Part shown: positions 9,296 to 17,058 of the stretch, in pieces
How the letters are laid out: every line of letters begins with the position of its first letter
Numbering within the stretch: position 1 is the first letter of the stretch
Origin: Shewanella oncorhynchi
GTDB lineage: Bacteria; Pseudomonadota; Gammaproteobacteria; Enterobacterales; Shewanellaceae
NCBI RefSeq assembly: GCF_012584455.1
Contig: NZ_JABAEB010000008.1
Span: forward strand, 48,680 to 112,679
Length of the DNA stretch: 64,000 bases
Direction: 5' to 3'
The notes under the pieces: generated by a model
Told to the model about the DNA's origin: nothing
Database searches by the model: none
Seen by the model: only the letters and a program-made list of their open reading frames with translations
Position numbers and translations under genes: made by a program

Positions 9296-10012
9296 TTAGC
9301 GCTGCAATATTGTTTTTAACTGTGAAATTGCTGATTTATGCAGCTGGCAAATACGCGTTTCAGTCAATCCCAATGCCATAGCAATTTCTTTTAAATTCAG
9401 CTCATGATGATAGTAAAGCGACAAAATTAGCTGTTCTCTTTCATTTAATTTTGAAATAACTTTAATCAAGGTTTGCTTCAGCATTAACCGCTCAACATCA
9501 TTGCTTCTATCTACTGGATGATCACCGCCCAATAGCAACTCATCTAAGCTTTTCATCGACTCTGCTTGCGTCGAGTATAAACGTTCCCGATAATCCTCCG
9601 CGCTAAGCCCAAGCGCACTGGCCACTTCAAGATCGCTTGGTTCACGTCCCATCTCTCGACTCAAACGTCTAACAACATCATTAAGCTCATGGGCCTGCTG
9701 TCTAACAGGTCTAGGACGCCAATCCTGCCGCCTCAACTCGTCGAGTATGGCACCGCGAATCCGTTGCCCAGCGAAGGAAATAAATCCATTATCCAGCTCG
9801 CCAGGATACCGACGTGATGACTCAAGCAAGGCCATCATGCCAATTTGCTCCATATCCTCGAGTGATAACATCACGCCGCAGTGACTGCGCATCTGCGAGA
9901 CTATACGTTTGATTAATGGCAAGTATTGTCGAATAATCTGTTGTTCAGATTGACGCTCTTCGACTGGATAATCACAGGTTTGTTGATATGCGAGTTGGCC
10001 CGCTGCTGTCAT
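9296..10012 (-). CDS. fliA: Lateral flagellar sigma-28 factor (FliA/LafS)
   Basis: This 238-residue protein is a sigma-70 family flagellar sigma factor. Region 2 (YLPLIKRIVSQMR, LEDMEQIGMMALLESSRRY, then FISFAGQRIRGAILDELRRQDW for promoter melting and -10 contact) is followed by region 3 (LNDVVRRLSREMGREPSDLEVASALGL) and region 4 (LNEREQLILSLYYHHELNLKEIAMALGLTETRICQLHKSAISQLK). It should transcribe the late genes of the lateral system and be held back by the FlgM encoded at 27737. The start is ATG 10012 with AGAGG upstream. Dual-flagellated species have another sigma-28 for the polar system. The shared, unusual promoter element in front of the flagellins and flgM here is the likely target of this one. 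Confidence 0.9.
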   Translation of the reverse strand: MTAAGQLAYQQTCDYPVEERQSEQQIIRQYLPLIKRIVSQMRSHCGVMLSLEDMEQIGMMALLESSRRYPGELDNGFISFAGQRIRGAILDELRRQDWRPRPVRQQAHELNDVVRRLSREMGREPSDLEVASALGLSAEDYRERLYSTQAESMKSLDELLLGGDHPVDRSNDVERLMLKQTLIKVISKLNEREQLILSLYYHHELNLKEIAMALGLTETRICQLHKSAISQLKTILQR

Positions 10013-10023
10013 GATAAGGCCTC

Positions 10024-10491
10024 TTACTGGATCACCATGCGAGTAAAGAGTACTTCATCAATATCTGATGGTAATTGGTTATCTGACAGCACTTTAACCA
10101 TCAATATCAACGCTTCTGATTGTAAACTGTCAAGCTGATCTAAGTGGTTCAACTGCTCAAATGTTTTACGTGAGAACATCTTCATCATAGCGTTTCGTAT
10201 AAGTGGATCTGACTCCAGCAACACCGCTTTCATATTGGGATTACGGCTTTTTAATGACATTTCAAGCAGCATGTAATGGGGATACTTATCCCCGGGAATC
10301 GATATCACAAACTTTTCTAACGGGTAAAACTTTGCAACTGGTATAGGTTCGACTTCCGGTTCCGATGCAAAAAGCTCTGCTAGCTTCCAATCTCCACTAC
10401 TTGTTCCAATCCAGAATGCACCTGCGGTCGAACTAATGAGCACAAGTAACGCTACGATAATCTTTACTAAACGAGATTTTAAAATTGCCAT
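10024..10491 (-). CDS. fliL: Flagellar basal body-associated protein FliL
   Basis: FliL is a single-span inner-membrane protein that rings the stator and raises torque. The 155-residue product has a short cytoplasmic N-terminus, one transmembrane helix (about residues 8-28, VKIIVALLVLISSTAGAFWIG) and a periplasmic domain containing the family stretch KFYPLEKFVISIPG...YMLLEMSLKSRNP and a C-terminus ending DIDEVLFTRMVIQ, as in other FliL proteins. It sits between fliK and the sigma-28 gene in the operon that also carries motAB, consistent with stator function. Confidence 0.85.
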   Translation of the reverse strand: MAILKSRLVKIIVALLVLISSTAGAFWIGTSSGDWKLAELFASEPEVEPIPVAKFYPLEKFVISIPGDKYPHYMLLEMSLKSRNPNMKAVLLESDPLIRNAMMKMFSRKTFEQLNHLDQLDSLQSEALILMVKVLSDNQLPSDIDEVLFTRMVIQ

Positions 10492-10507
10492 TAAACGACT
10501 CCGGCAC

Positions 10508-11716
10508 TTAAGCCAATAAATCTAATTGGGATTTCTCTCTCGCCATCACATCGACTACATTATCCGTTGTAGTCTCAGCCGCTATCGAAGAGGAGAATAA
10601 TGCAGTTTCCTGTTGATGCTGTTGCGATTCACCTTGACCAATATCGACATCAATTTGACCGCCATGATCCATTGCTAAATCCACTCTCAAACGATCCAAA
10701 CCATTGAGTAATGCATCTCGAATTGCCGGATTTACTGCATGCATTTGCACCTGTAAACGATCACCCTCTAAACGGATATTGAGCTCAATCTTGCCCAGCT
10801 CTGGCGGATCTAACCTTAATTCGGCTTTCTTAATATGTTGATCGACTTGGAAACGAAGATGCTCTCTTAAGGGAGTAAGGATCTCCTGAGAGTGCTGCGC
10901 TAAAGAAGCCATGGGAGTGAGAGATACGGGGCCCCATTGAGTAGCACTTGCAGCCTGCGTACCCGCAACCTGCTGAGATCCTATCGCATTAATATCTTTA
11001 ACTTCATGCCCCCTAAGTTCTGCCAACACACGCTGAAACACTGACGAGTCAGATTTCAAATGCTCAAAATCCCCAGAGAAAGTTGCCAGCGTTGAATCCT
11101 GCGTAAATACGCCGCTCATTTTCAAGGATTCGCCACTCATGCCCACAGGCTGAGTACGACTTCCTGCAAGAGCCATAGATGAGGTCATCCCTGAACTAAA
11201 TAGCGTTCCTCTTTGATCTGTGGCTGAGAGCCCAATTAAAGACGCTGGAGTTCGACCTATCGGATCCGCTTTAACAGTTTCCGCAGGAAAAATCACAGGA
11301 ACAAACGGCGCGACAGCAGTCGGTGAAACGAGACTGTTCTGAGGCGTAGCGGCTAAGCCATCTTGACTAATAGGTGCTGAGTTAATCTCAGTATTTAACA
11401 GTGACGGAGATACTCCTGGTACAACAGGAGCAGCAACTGATACAACAGAAGAAGCAACGGGTGCAAAAGGCACTGAGTCGGAAAAATCACTATTAATATA
11501 TTGATTTAAAAAGGTATCAGCATCACTACCTAGAGCTTTTTCTGCACTCGGAGTCCACATAGCACTCTCTAGCGGAAGAGATTCCGCAGGCAATCCTATA
11601 GGGAATGCCAACAAGGTAAATGACTCAGATTTATCTTTATCAACTGCACTTGTCACTTTAGTCGTCAAGCTGGTATTTGTGCCAACAGGACGAGTTGAAA
11701 GAAGATCAGAGATCAT
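10508..11716 (-). CDS. fliK: Flagellar hook-length control protein FliK
   Basis: FliK measures hook length and switches the export gate from hook to filament substrates. The 402-residue product shows the family layout: a long, low-complexity N-terminal region rich in S, T, A, P and V (about 1-290), then a C-terminal domain with the signature AELRLDPPELGKIELNIRLE and VQMHAVNPAIRDALLNGLDRLRVDL that contacts FlhB. The N-terminal part is poorly conserved in the family, so only the C-terminus identifies it. I chose ATG 11716 (GGAG 8 bases upstream); GTG 11728 is possible. It overlaps the preceding fliT-like gene by 11 bases. Confidence 0.85.
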   Translation of the reverse strand: MISDLLSTRPVGTNTSLTTKVTSAVDKDKSESFTLLAFPIGLPAESLPLESAMWTPSAEKALGSDADTFLNQYINSDFSDSVPFAPVASSVVSVAAPVVPGVSPSLLNTEINSAPISQDGLAATPQNSLVSPTAVAPFVPVIFPAETVKADPIGRTPASLIGLSATDQRGTLFSSGMTSSMALAGSRTQPVGMSGESLKMSGVFTQDSTLATFSGDFEHLKSDSSVFQRVLAELRGHEVKDINAIGSQQVAGTQAASATQWGPVSLTPMASLAQHSQEILTPLREHLRFQVDQHIKKAELRLDPPELGKIELNIRLEGDRLQVQMHAVNPAIRDALLNGLDRLRVDLAMDHGGQIDVDIGQGESQQHQQETALFSSSIAAETTTDNVVDVMAREKSQLDLLA

Positions 11717-12032
11717 CCAAAGCTCCACTTACTTGTGTTAATTGATAGGCTGCTAAACCTGGTTGTTGCGCCTTAAAGCGGCCCATTTCAGCGGCTAATT
11801 CATCACGAGCCAAGATCAACTCTTGCAGCACTTGGGAATGAACCCGCTTTAATTCTGCACGTGCCAATTTCTGCTCAATATCATGAGTCTCACCTGCCTG
11901 TTGCAGGGCTTTGATCAAAGCGATGTTCACTTTTCGGACGCTTTCCCAATCCTGAGCATCTGCATATTGGCGTAAAGCATTCGCAAAACGCGCCCACTGC
12001 TTAATTGAGATTTGTCCATCCTTCTCTGACAT
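11706..12032 (-). CDS. fliT: FliT-like small flagellar export chaperone (LafD)
   Basis: This 108-residue, alpha-helical, charged protein sits between fliS and fliK, where FliT lies in lateral clusters. FliT family members bind the filament cap FliD and guide it to the export gate. Sequence similarity to E. coli FliT is weak, and the call rests mainly on position, size and helical character (WESVRKVNIALIKALQQAG and a second amphipathic helix around LKRVHSQVLQELILARDELAAEM). Its start at 12032 lies 32 bases inside fliS, which implies translational coupling. The alternative is an unrelated accessory chaperone. Confidence 0.6.
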   Translation of the reverse strand: MSEKDGQISIKQWARFANALRQYADAQDWESVRKVNIALIKALQQAGETHDIEQKLARAELKRVHSQVLQELILARDELAAEMGRFKAQQPGLAAYQLTQVSGALDDL

Positions 12033-12381
12033 TGGTAATCACCTGAGTCACTGGAACTAGCGCTTCAGCACTGTTTTCGACACTGGCGCTGACAAGCTGA
12101 CGGCTACAAAAGTCATAGAGACGATGTAAGCTCACGGCAACCTCACCACCATTTTCAAGGTCAAGCATAGAGTCCAAGCCATGCACGATATTAAGGCACT
12201 TATGGATACTCATTCCTTTCGCCTCAAACCTTTGGTATTCCATATGGCCAGCGGTCCGCTCTAGTTCTTCCAATAAACCATCAAGTAACATACGCACCAT
12301 GTCATGGGTTGTTGCTGCCGCTACTTGTGCATCTAAAGCGGTTTGCTTGTAGGCATTAAATGGATCGTACTCATTTAACAT
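12001..12381 (-). CDS. fliS: Flagellin export chaperone FliS (LafC)
   Basis: FliS binds the C-terminal disordered part of flagellin and prevents premature polymerisation before export. The 126-residue product has normal length and the four-helix family pattern: NAYKQTALDAQVAAATTHDMVRMLLDGLLEELERTAGHM, then the conserved KCLNIVHGLDSMLDLENGGEVAVSLHRLYDFCSRQL. The conserved tyrosine near the N-terminus (about 10, NAYKQ) is present. It lies between fliD and the fliT-like gene, and serves the three flagellins encoded just upstream on the same strand. Confidence 0.9.
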   Translation of the reverse strand: MLNEYDPFNAYKQTALDAQVAAATTHDMVRMLLDGLLEELERTAGHMEYQRFEAKGMSIHKCLNIVHGLDSMLDLENGGEVAVSLHRLYDFCSRQLVSASVENSAEALVPVTQVITNVREGWTNLN

Positions 12382-12394
12382 TTTTTACTGCTTC

Positions 12395-13741
12395 CTATGA
12401 AAACAACTGACTTGCGGAATTAAACTGATTAATGGTGGATTCCATTGCCGTAAACTGGGTTAAATAAATCTGATACTTTTGATTCATTTGATAATCATGG
12501 CGCGCCATACTGTCATTCACACTTTTAATCTGCTTATTTAGCGCTTCCTGCTTTTGATCGATATAGCCATTGAACTGTGTAAAAGGTTTTAGGGTCTTTT
12601 CTATGCTTTTGATATAACTGTCAGGACCAGTAAACATGGCTTGTACTTTTTCTGGATCACTTTTAAAGCTATCGGTCAGCTTAGCATCATCAATTTTTAG
12701 TTTTCCGTCTCGTCCAATCTCAATCCCGATATCAGACAAACGCATGCCATTAGCAGCCGTTGCAAATACAGAATCACGTAATTTAGACTGGAGAAGGCGA
12801 ATAGAGGTATCCCCCTTCAACACTCCAATTTGCGCTTCACTCACTGCAGTGGTTTTGTCTTCCTTATCTTTATCGGAAGAGCCAGAGTCAGAGGTCTTAA
12901 CGCCCATAGAACGAGTTAATTGATTAATTTGCGTCATTAAAGAATTAAATGAATCGACAAAATCCTTAACCGCTTTCTTATTCGCTTCAAAATCGTCTGT
13001 GACTTTAATCATGCTGCTTTCACCAACCGCATGCACCTTGACTAATTCGAGGCTTACACCATCAACAACATTTTCTAGATAGTTACTACTGCTGGTAATA
13101 CTGATACCGTTTAATGTAAGTTCCGCATCTTGTGCTGCACGACGTTCTGTCATGCCCCAATCGGCACCGTTAAACTCAACCTTCACTTGATTCGCGACAC
13201 CCGATTCCTTTGAAGACAGCATAAATTCGATTTGGTTACCTGTGCGCACTAATGACGCTTGTACACCAGGATTACCCACTTGTTTATTGATCACATCGCG
13301 TAACTGAGACACAGAAATAGCCGCACCGCCATTAACCGTTGCCAAATCAATTTCCATGCGCTTAGTCGGATCACTACCGACTTGAATACTGATAATGCCC
13401 GACGTTGGCAACAATTCACTTTCAGAGGAATAGGCTTTAGTCAGTTGATGCGCTTGCGCAAGTTTATGCACGCTCAAATCATAGTTGCCCTTTGGAGCAT
13501 CAGATTTAACTGTCGCGGTCGCATTCTCGCCCGTAACCGTAGCAATTTTGCCTTTAGCTGCATCGCCACCCATTTCACTCAGCTTAGTGGCCATTTTCTT
13601 CATATTATTTTCGAGCAACGTATAAGCATCTAACTGTGTTTTGCTGGCAGTTAGCTTACCTTTGTAAAGCGTATCTTTACCTGCGCGGTCTGCGCCAATC
13701 AGTTGCTGAGCAAATTGTGCTGCATTCATACCTGAAATCAT
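12395..13741 (-). CDS. fliD: Flagellar filament cap protein FliD (LafB)
   Basis: FliD (HAP2) forms the cap at the filament tip that folds incoming flagellin. The 448-residue product has the family ends: a helical N-terminus with an early ISGMNAAQFAQQLIGADRA, a beta-rich middle, and a C-terminal coiled-coil (GYIDQKQEALNKQIKSVNDS...) ending in the D0 segment YLTQFTAMESTINQFNSAS. I chose ATG 13741, preceded at 5 bases by a perfect GGAGGT, rather than the longer frame to 13774, which runs into the promoter. A sigma-54 type promoter lies immediately upstream, so this is the first gene of the fliD-S-T-K-L-fliA-motA-motB-PilZ operon. Confidence 0.92.
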   Translation of the reverse strand: MISGMNAAQFAQQLIGADRAGKDTLYKGKLTASKTQLDAYTLLENNMKKMATKLSEMGGDAAKGKIATVTGENATATVKSDAPKGNYDLSVHKLAQAHQLTKAYSSESELLPTSGIISIQVGSDPTKRMEIDLATVNGGAAISVSQLRDVINKQVGNPGVQASLVRTGNQIEFMLSSKESGVANQVKVEFNGADWGMTERRAAQDAELTLNGISITSSSNYLENVVDGVSLELVKVHAVGESSMIKVTDDFEANKKAVKDFVDSFNSLMTQINQLTRSMGVKTSDSGSSDKDKEDKTTAVSEAQIGVLKGDTSIRLLQSKLRDSVFATAANGMRLSDIGIEIGRDGKLKIDDAKLTDSFKSDPEKVQAMFTGPDSYIKSIEKTLKPFTQFNGYIDQKQEALNKQIKSVNDSMARHDYQMNQKYQIYLTQFTAMESTINQFNSASQLFS

Positions 13742-13762
13742 GACTACCTCCACTCGTTCTAG

Positions 13763-13778
13763 AGCAAAACGCATGCCA
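13763..13778 (-). promoter_or_regulatory. Sigma-54 promoter of the fliD operon
   Basis: On the minus strand TGGCATGCGTTTTGCT matches the sigma-54 consensus (TGGCACG-N4-TTGCW) with GG and GC exactly 12 bp apart. Transcription would begin near 13752, leaving an 11-base leader that carries the GGAGGT ribosome site. A LafK-type activator is encoded in the cluster. Confidence 0.75.
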
Positions 13779-13850
13779 AAAACAAGTTGCTGTTTTTAAA
13801 GAAAATTAAATAATTAACTGGCCCAAACACAGCTAAATACTTCCGCATGA

Positions 13851-13876
13851 ACACTTAAACAGGAAAACCATCTTCC
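13851..13876. promoter_or_regulatory. Candidate LafK operator upstream of fliD
   Basis: GGAA-N7-TTCC (13862-13876) and an adjacent TTCCGCAT half site (13851-13858) lie about 85-110 bp upstream of the sigma-54 -12 box, a usual distance for enhancer-binding activators. The same spaced palindrome occurs near flgB and lafK. Confidence 0.45.
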
Positions 13877-13976
13877 ACTTTGTGTTATCGAAAATTACCC
13901 ACTAAAACATGAACCTTATAGGTTTCAATCTCGGGTTTAGCGACTACCGACCAATACATAAACCGTGGCTAAAATA

Positions 13977-14009
13977 AAAATGCCAGTCAGCGCAACTAAC
14001 TGGCATTTT
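13977..14009 (-). terminator. Intrinsic terminator of flagellin gene 1
   Basis: On the minus strand the stem AAAATGCCAGT / ACTGGCATTTT is followed by TTTTTATTTT, 35 bases after the flagellin stop. Confidence 0.85.
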
Positions 14010-14043
14010 AGCCGTGACCAATGACATCACTTGCCCAATAGCA

Positions 14044-14862
14044 TTAACGCAATAGACCCATGACTAAACCCGTGTTCTGGTTAGCTGAAGACAGTACCGT
14101 TGTACCCGCCTGAACTAATAATTGATTACGTGTCATATTGGCAGATTCAACCGCGAAATCGGCATCCATAATACGGCCGGCAGCGGCTTTAGTATTTTCA
14201 GTTACGCTGGCAAGGTTAGCCGCAGTATGGCCAAGACGGTTAATGTTGGCACCTAAGGTTGAACGTTCTGTCCCCACTTTAGCCAAGAAGGTATCAACAG
14301 CCCCGATAGCCGTATTGGCGGCAGCAGAAGTCAACAAATCACCAGTAACTGTCTTATCAATAGCACCTAAGGTAACTGACATTTGCTCTGCTCCATCCGA
14401 GCCAATCTGAAAGGTCACACCTTTGACGAGTACACCATCAGTAGCATCTTTAAATAAGTTATTACCCGCATAGGTTGTATTTTCTACAATACGGGTAATT
14501 TCTGCATTTAATTGCTTAAATTCATCATCCAACGCTTTTAAATCTGCTGTAGAGTTAACGCCGTTTGATGCTTGAGTCGCCAATTCTTTCTGGCGGTTAG
14601 CAATAGTCGTTAATTCTTCTAACGCACCATCTGCGGTTTGCAGCATAGAGGTCGCATCAGAAATATTGCGTGAAGCCGTTTCCATGCCCTTTACGTTAGC
14701 GCTCATGCGGTTAGCAATTTGCAAACCCGCTGCATCATCAGATGCGCTATTGATACGTAAACCCGTCGACAAACGCTCCATAGCATTAGTTAATAGATTA
14801 TTACTTTTATTAACAGCACCTTGTGCAACAATTGACGCGTAATTAGTGTGAACACCTAACAT
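14044..14862 (-). CDS. lafA: Lateral flagellin 1
   Basis: This 272-residue flagellin is one of three tandem copies. It consists almost only of the D0/D1 core: the N-terminal helices (NLLTNAMERLSTGLRINSAS, then DDAAGLQIANRMSANVKG) and the C-terminal helices ending NQNTGLVMGLLR. The central variable part (about 130-195) is short and holds most differences from its neighbours, including KDATDGVLVKGVTFQIGSDG. The filament would thus lack bulky outer domains. The start is ATG 14862 with AGGAG upstream; the frame runs on to 14943 but through the leader hairpin. It has its own promoter-like element, leader hairpin and terminator. Confidence 0.93.
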   Translation of the reverse strand: MLGVHTNYASIVAQGAVNKSNNLLTNAMERLSTGLRINSASDDAAGLQIANRMSANVKGMETASRNISDATSMLQTADGALEELTTIANRQKELATQASNGVNSTADLKALDDEFKQLNAEITRIVENTTYAGNNLFKDATDGVLVKGVTFQIGSDGAEQMSVTLGAIDKTVTGDLLTSAAANTAIGAVDTFLAKVGTERSTLGANINRLGHTAANLASVTENTKAAAGRIMDADFAVESANMTRNQLLVQAGTTVLSSANQNTGLVMGLLR

Positions 14863-14893
14863 ATCAGCTCTCCTAGAAAAAACAGTTATCTTG

Positions 14894-14917
14894 GCTATGC
14901 CTGAATCCCGGTATAGC
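14894..14917 (-). promoter_or_regulatory. Conserved leader hairpin of flagellin gene 1
   Basis: The minus-strand leader can fold with GCTAT / ATAGC as the outer stem and CC / GG inside. The other two flagellin leaders carry GTTA / TAAC at the same place, so the stem is kept by compensatory changes. Confidence 0.5.
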
Positions 14918-14929
14918 TCCATAACTAAG

Positions 14930-14959
14930 TAAGGCGACAGCAACAGCGCAAAACTAAAA
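14930..14959 (-). promoter_or_regulatory. Candidate lateral sigma-28 promoter of flagellin gene 1
   Basis: Minus strand reads TTTTAG, 15 bases, GTCGCCTTA. The same arrangement precedes the other two flagellins and flgM and differs from the canonical TAAA-N15-GCCGATAA. Confidence 0.6.
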
Positions 14960-15025
14960 CTTATTTAAAAATAGATGGGATCACCTCTATAAAAACAGAC
15001 TTAAATGGCATCCACAAAACGCCAT

Positions 15026-15057
15026 AAAAAATGCCAGCAAGCTAAGCTTACTGGCAC
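15026..15057 (-). terminator. Intrinsic terminator of flagellin gene 2
   Basis: On the minus strand a TGCCAGTAAGC / GCTTGCTGGCA type stem is followed by TTTTTT, 26 bases after the flagellin 2 stop. Confidence 0.85.
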
Positions 15058-15082
15058 TTAAAACTAACTCAACTCGGCGTAA

Positions 15083-15886
15083 TTAACGCAGTAGCCCCAT
15101 CACTAAACCTGTATTTTGGTTAGCAGAAGACAGTACCGTTGTACCCGCTTGAACTAATAATTGATTGCGGGTCATATTGGCAGATTCAACCGCGAAATCG
15201 GCATCCATAATACGTCCAGCGGCAGCTTTGGTATTTTCAGTCACACTGGCAAGGTTAGCTGCAGTATGTCCAAGACGGTTAATGTTGGCGCCTAGTGTAG
15301 AACGTTCTGTACCGACTGCTGCGATAAAAGTATCAACAAGGGCAATTGCCGCATTCGCGCCAGTAGTTAAATCACCAGCAGCCAGCGCAGCATCATCTAT
15401 GGCTGTTGTTGTAACAACCAATTTTTCACCCGTTCCGGCACCAATTTGGAAGGTAACACCAGCCTCCAACTTGGTGAATAAGTTATTACCGGCATAAGTT
15501 GTATTATCGAGAATACGGGTAATTTCGGTGTTTAATTGAGTAAACTCATCATTCAGAGCCGTTAAATCATCAGCAGAGTTCACACCGTTTGCCGCTTGAG
15601 TGGCGAGTTCTTTCTGGCGATTAGCAATGGTCGTTAATTCTTCTAACGCACCATCAGCGGTTTGTAGCATAGAGGTCGCATCAGAAATATTACGTGAAGC
15701 GGTTTCCATACCTTTAACGTTAGCGCTCATGCGGTTAGCAATTTGCAAACCAGCAGCATCATCAGATGCGCTATTGATACGTAAACCTGTCGATAAACGC
15801 TCCATTGCATTAGTCAATAGGTTATTGCTTTTGTTAACAGCACCTTGAGCAACAATTGAAGCGTAATTAGTGTGAACACCTAACAT
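15083..15886 (-). CDS. Lateral flagellin 2
   Basis: Second tandem flagellin, 267 residues. Residues 1-105 and the last 75 or so are practically identical to those of flagellins 1 and 3, even at the DNA level, while the centre differs (FTKLEAGVTFQIGAGTGEKLVVTTTAIDDAALAAGDL region). This pattern points to recent tandem duplication with gene conversion of the conserved ends. The D0 C-terminal helix needed for FliS binding and export is intact. The start is ATG 15886 with GGAG upstream. Promoter element, leader hairpin and terminator are duplicated together with the gene. Confidence 0.93.
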   Translation of the reverse strand: MLGVHTNYASIVAQGAVNKSNNLLTNAMERLSTGLRINSASDDAAGLQIANRMSANVKGMETASRNISDATSMLQTADGALEELTTIANRQKELATQAANGVNSADDLTALNDEFTQLNTEITRILDNTTYAGNNLFTKLEAGVTFQIGAGTGEKLVVTTTAIDDAALAAGDLTTGANAAIALVDTFIAAVGTERSTLGANINRLGHTAANLASVTENTKAAAGRIMDADFAVESANMTRNQLLVQAGTTVLSSANQNTGLVMGLLR

Positions 15887-15917
15887 ATAAGTTCTCCATT
15901 AAATAACGAGTAGCGGG

Positions 15918-15941
15918 GTTAGACCTGAGTTCAGGCATAAC
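15918..15941 (-). promoter_or_regulatory. Conserved leader hairpin of flagellin gene 2
   Basis: Stem GTTA / TAAC plus GCCTGA / TCAGGT (one G-T pair) in the minus-strand leader, placed about 5 bases after the -10 like element, so it should form near the 5' end of the mRNA. Confidence 0.5.
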
Positions 15942-15945
15942 TAAC

Positions 15946-15975
15946 TAAAGCGACTACACAAGCCCACAACTAAAA
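15946..15975 (-). promoter_or_regulatory. Candidate lateral sigma-28 promoter of flagellin gene 2
   Basis: Minus strand reads TTTTAG, 15 bases, GTCGCTTTA: one base away from the -10 like element of the other copies, with identical spacing. Confidence 0.6.
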
Positions 15976-16039
15976 TCGATATTTAAAAAATAGAGTGTAT
16001 AGCACTGTAAAAACTAGACTGAAATGGCATACACACCAT

Positions 16040-16073
16040 AAAAAAATGCCAGCAAGCTAAGCTTACTGGCATT
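16040..16073 (-). terminator. Intrinsic terminator of flagellin gene 3
   Basis: AATGCCAGTAAGC / GCTTGCTGGCATT stem followed by TTTTTTT on the minus strand. It is almost identical to the flagellin 2 terminator, showing that the whole transcription unit was duplicated. Confidence 0.85.
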
Positions 16074-16101
16074 AAAACTAACACTGACTAATTGAATAAC
16101 A

Positions 16102-16914
16102 TTAGCGCAGTAACCCCATCACTAAACCCGTATTTTGGTTAGCTGAAGACAGTACCGTTGTACCTGCTTGAACTAATAATTGATTGCGGGTCATATTGGC
16201 AGATTCAACCGCAAAGTCGGCATCCATAATACGGCCTGCAGCGGCTTTAGTGTTTTCGGTAACGCTCGCTAAGTTAGCGGCAGTATGGCCAAGACGGTTA
16301 ATGTTGGCACCTAAGGTAGAACGCTCAGTACCCACAGCGGCTAAGAAGGTATCCACAAGGGCAATCGCAGCATTGGCGGTACCACCTGTTAAAGTACCTG
16401 CGACAGTTTTAGGAATTGCGCCTAATTTAACATCCATTGTCTCCGTTGTTCCGGCGCCAATTTGAAATTTCACACCCGTACCAGAGGTCAATACACCAGT
16501 ATCGAATAATTTATTACCAGCATAAGTGGTATTTTCTACAATACGCGTTATTTCGGCGTTCAATTGCGTGAACTCATCATTTAATGCCGTTAAATCAGCC
16601 GCAGAGTTAACGCCGTTAGAGGCTTGAGTAGCCAATTCTTTCTGGCGATTAGCAATGGTCGTTAATTCTTCTAACGCACCATCAGCGGTTTGCAGCATAG
16701 AGGTCGCATCAGAAATATTGCGTGAAGCCGTTTCCATACCTTTTACGTTAGCACTCATGCGGTTAGCAATTTGCAGACCAGCAGCATCATCAGATGCACT
16801 ATTAATACGTAAACCCGTCGACAAACGCTCCATAGCATTAGTTAAAAGGTTATTGCTTTTATTTACAGCGCCCTGCGCAACGATTGAAGCGTAATTAGTA
16901 TGAACACCTAACAT
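16102..16914 (-). CDS. Lateral flagellin 3
   Basis: Third tandem flagellin, 270 residues, with the same D0/D1 ends as its neighbours and its own short centre (FDTGVLTSGTGVKFQIGAGT region, then TVAGTLTGGTANAAIALVDTF). It lacks D2/D3 outer domains. The start is ATG 16914 with GGAG 8 bases upstream. Among the three it is the first encountered after the flgB-L operon on this strand, and it has the most divergent -35 like element (TTCAG). Which of the three dominates in the filament cannot be told from sequence. Confidence 0.93.
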   Translation of the reverse strand: MLGVHTNYASIVAQGAVNKSNNLLTNAMERLSTGLRINSASDDAAGLQIANRMSANVKGMETASRNISDATSMLQTADGALEELTTIANRQKELATQASNGVNSAADLTALNDEFTQLNAEITRIVENTTYAGNKLFDTGVLTSGTGVKFQIGAGTTETMDVKLGAIPKTVAGTLTGGTANAAIALVDTFLAAVGTERSTLGANINRLGHTAANLASVTENTKAAAGRIMDADFAVESANMTRNQLLVQAGTTVLSSANQNTGLVMGLLR

Positions 16915-16945
16915 AGTAGTTCTCCAGAAAATAACGATTGTTTTG

Positions 16946-16969
16946 GTTAGGCCTGAATCCAGGCATAAC
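16946..16969 (-). promoter_or_regulatory. Conserved leader hairpin of flagellin gene 3
   Basis: Stem GTTA / TAAC plus GCCTG / CAGGC with a small loop containing GGA, at the predicted 5' end of the flagellin 3 mRNA. Confidence 0.5.
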
Positions 16970-16973
16970 TAAT

Positions 16974-17002
16974 TAAGGCGACATGAAAAGCTCTTCACTG
17001 AA
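16974..17002 (-). promoter_or_regulatory. Candidate lateral sigma-28 promoter of flagellin gene 3
   Basis: Minus strand reads TTCAG, 15 bases, GTCGCCTTA. The -10 like half is identical to that of flagellin 1; the -35 like half has one change. Confidence 0.55.
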
Positions 17003-17058
17003 GCCAAATAGCTTATTTTCAAAAATTAAATAATCACACTTAGGGTTCGCTTCAAAAA

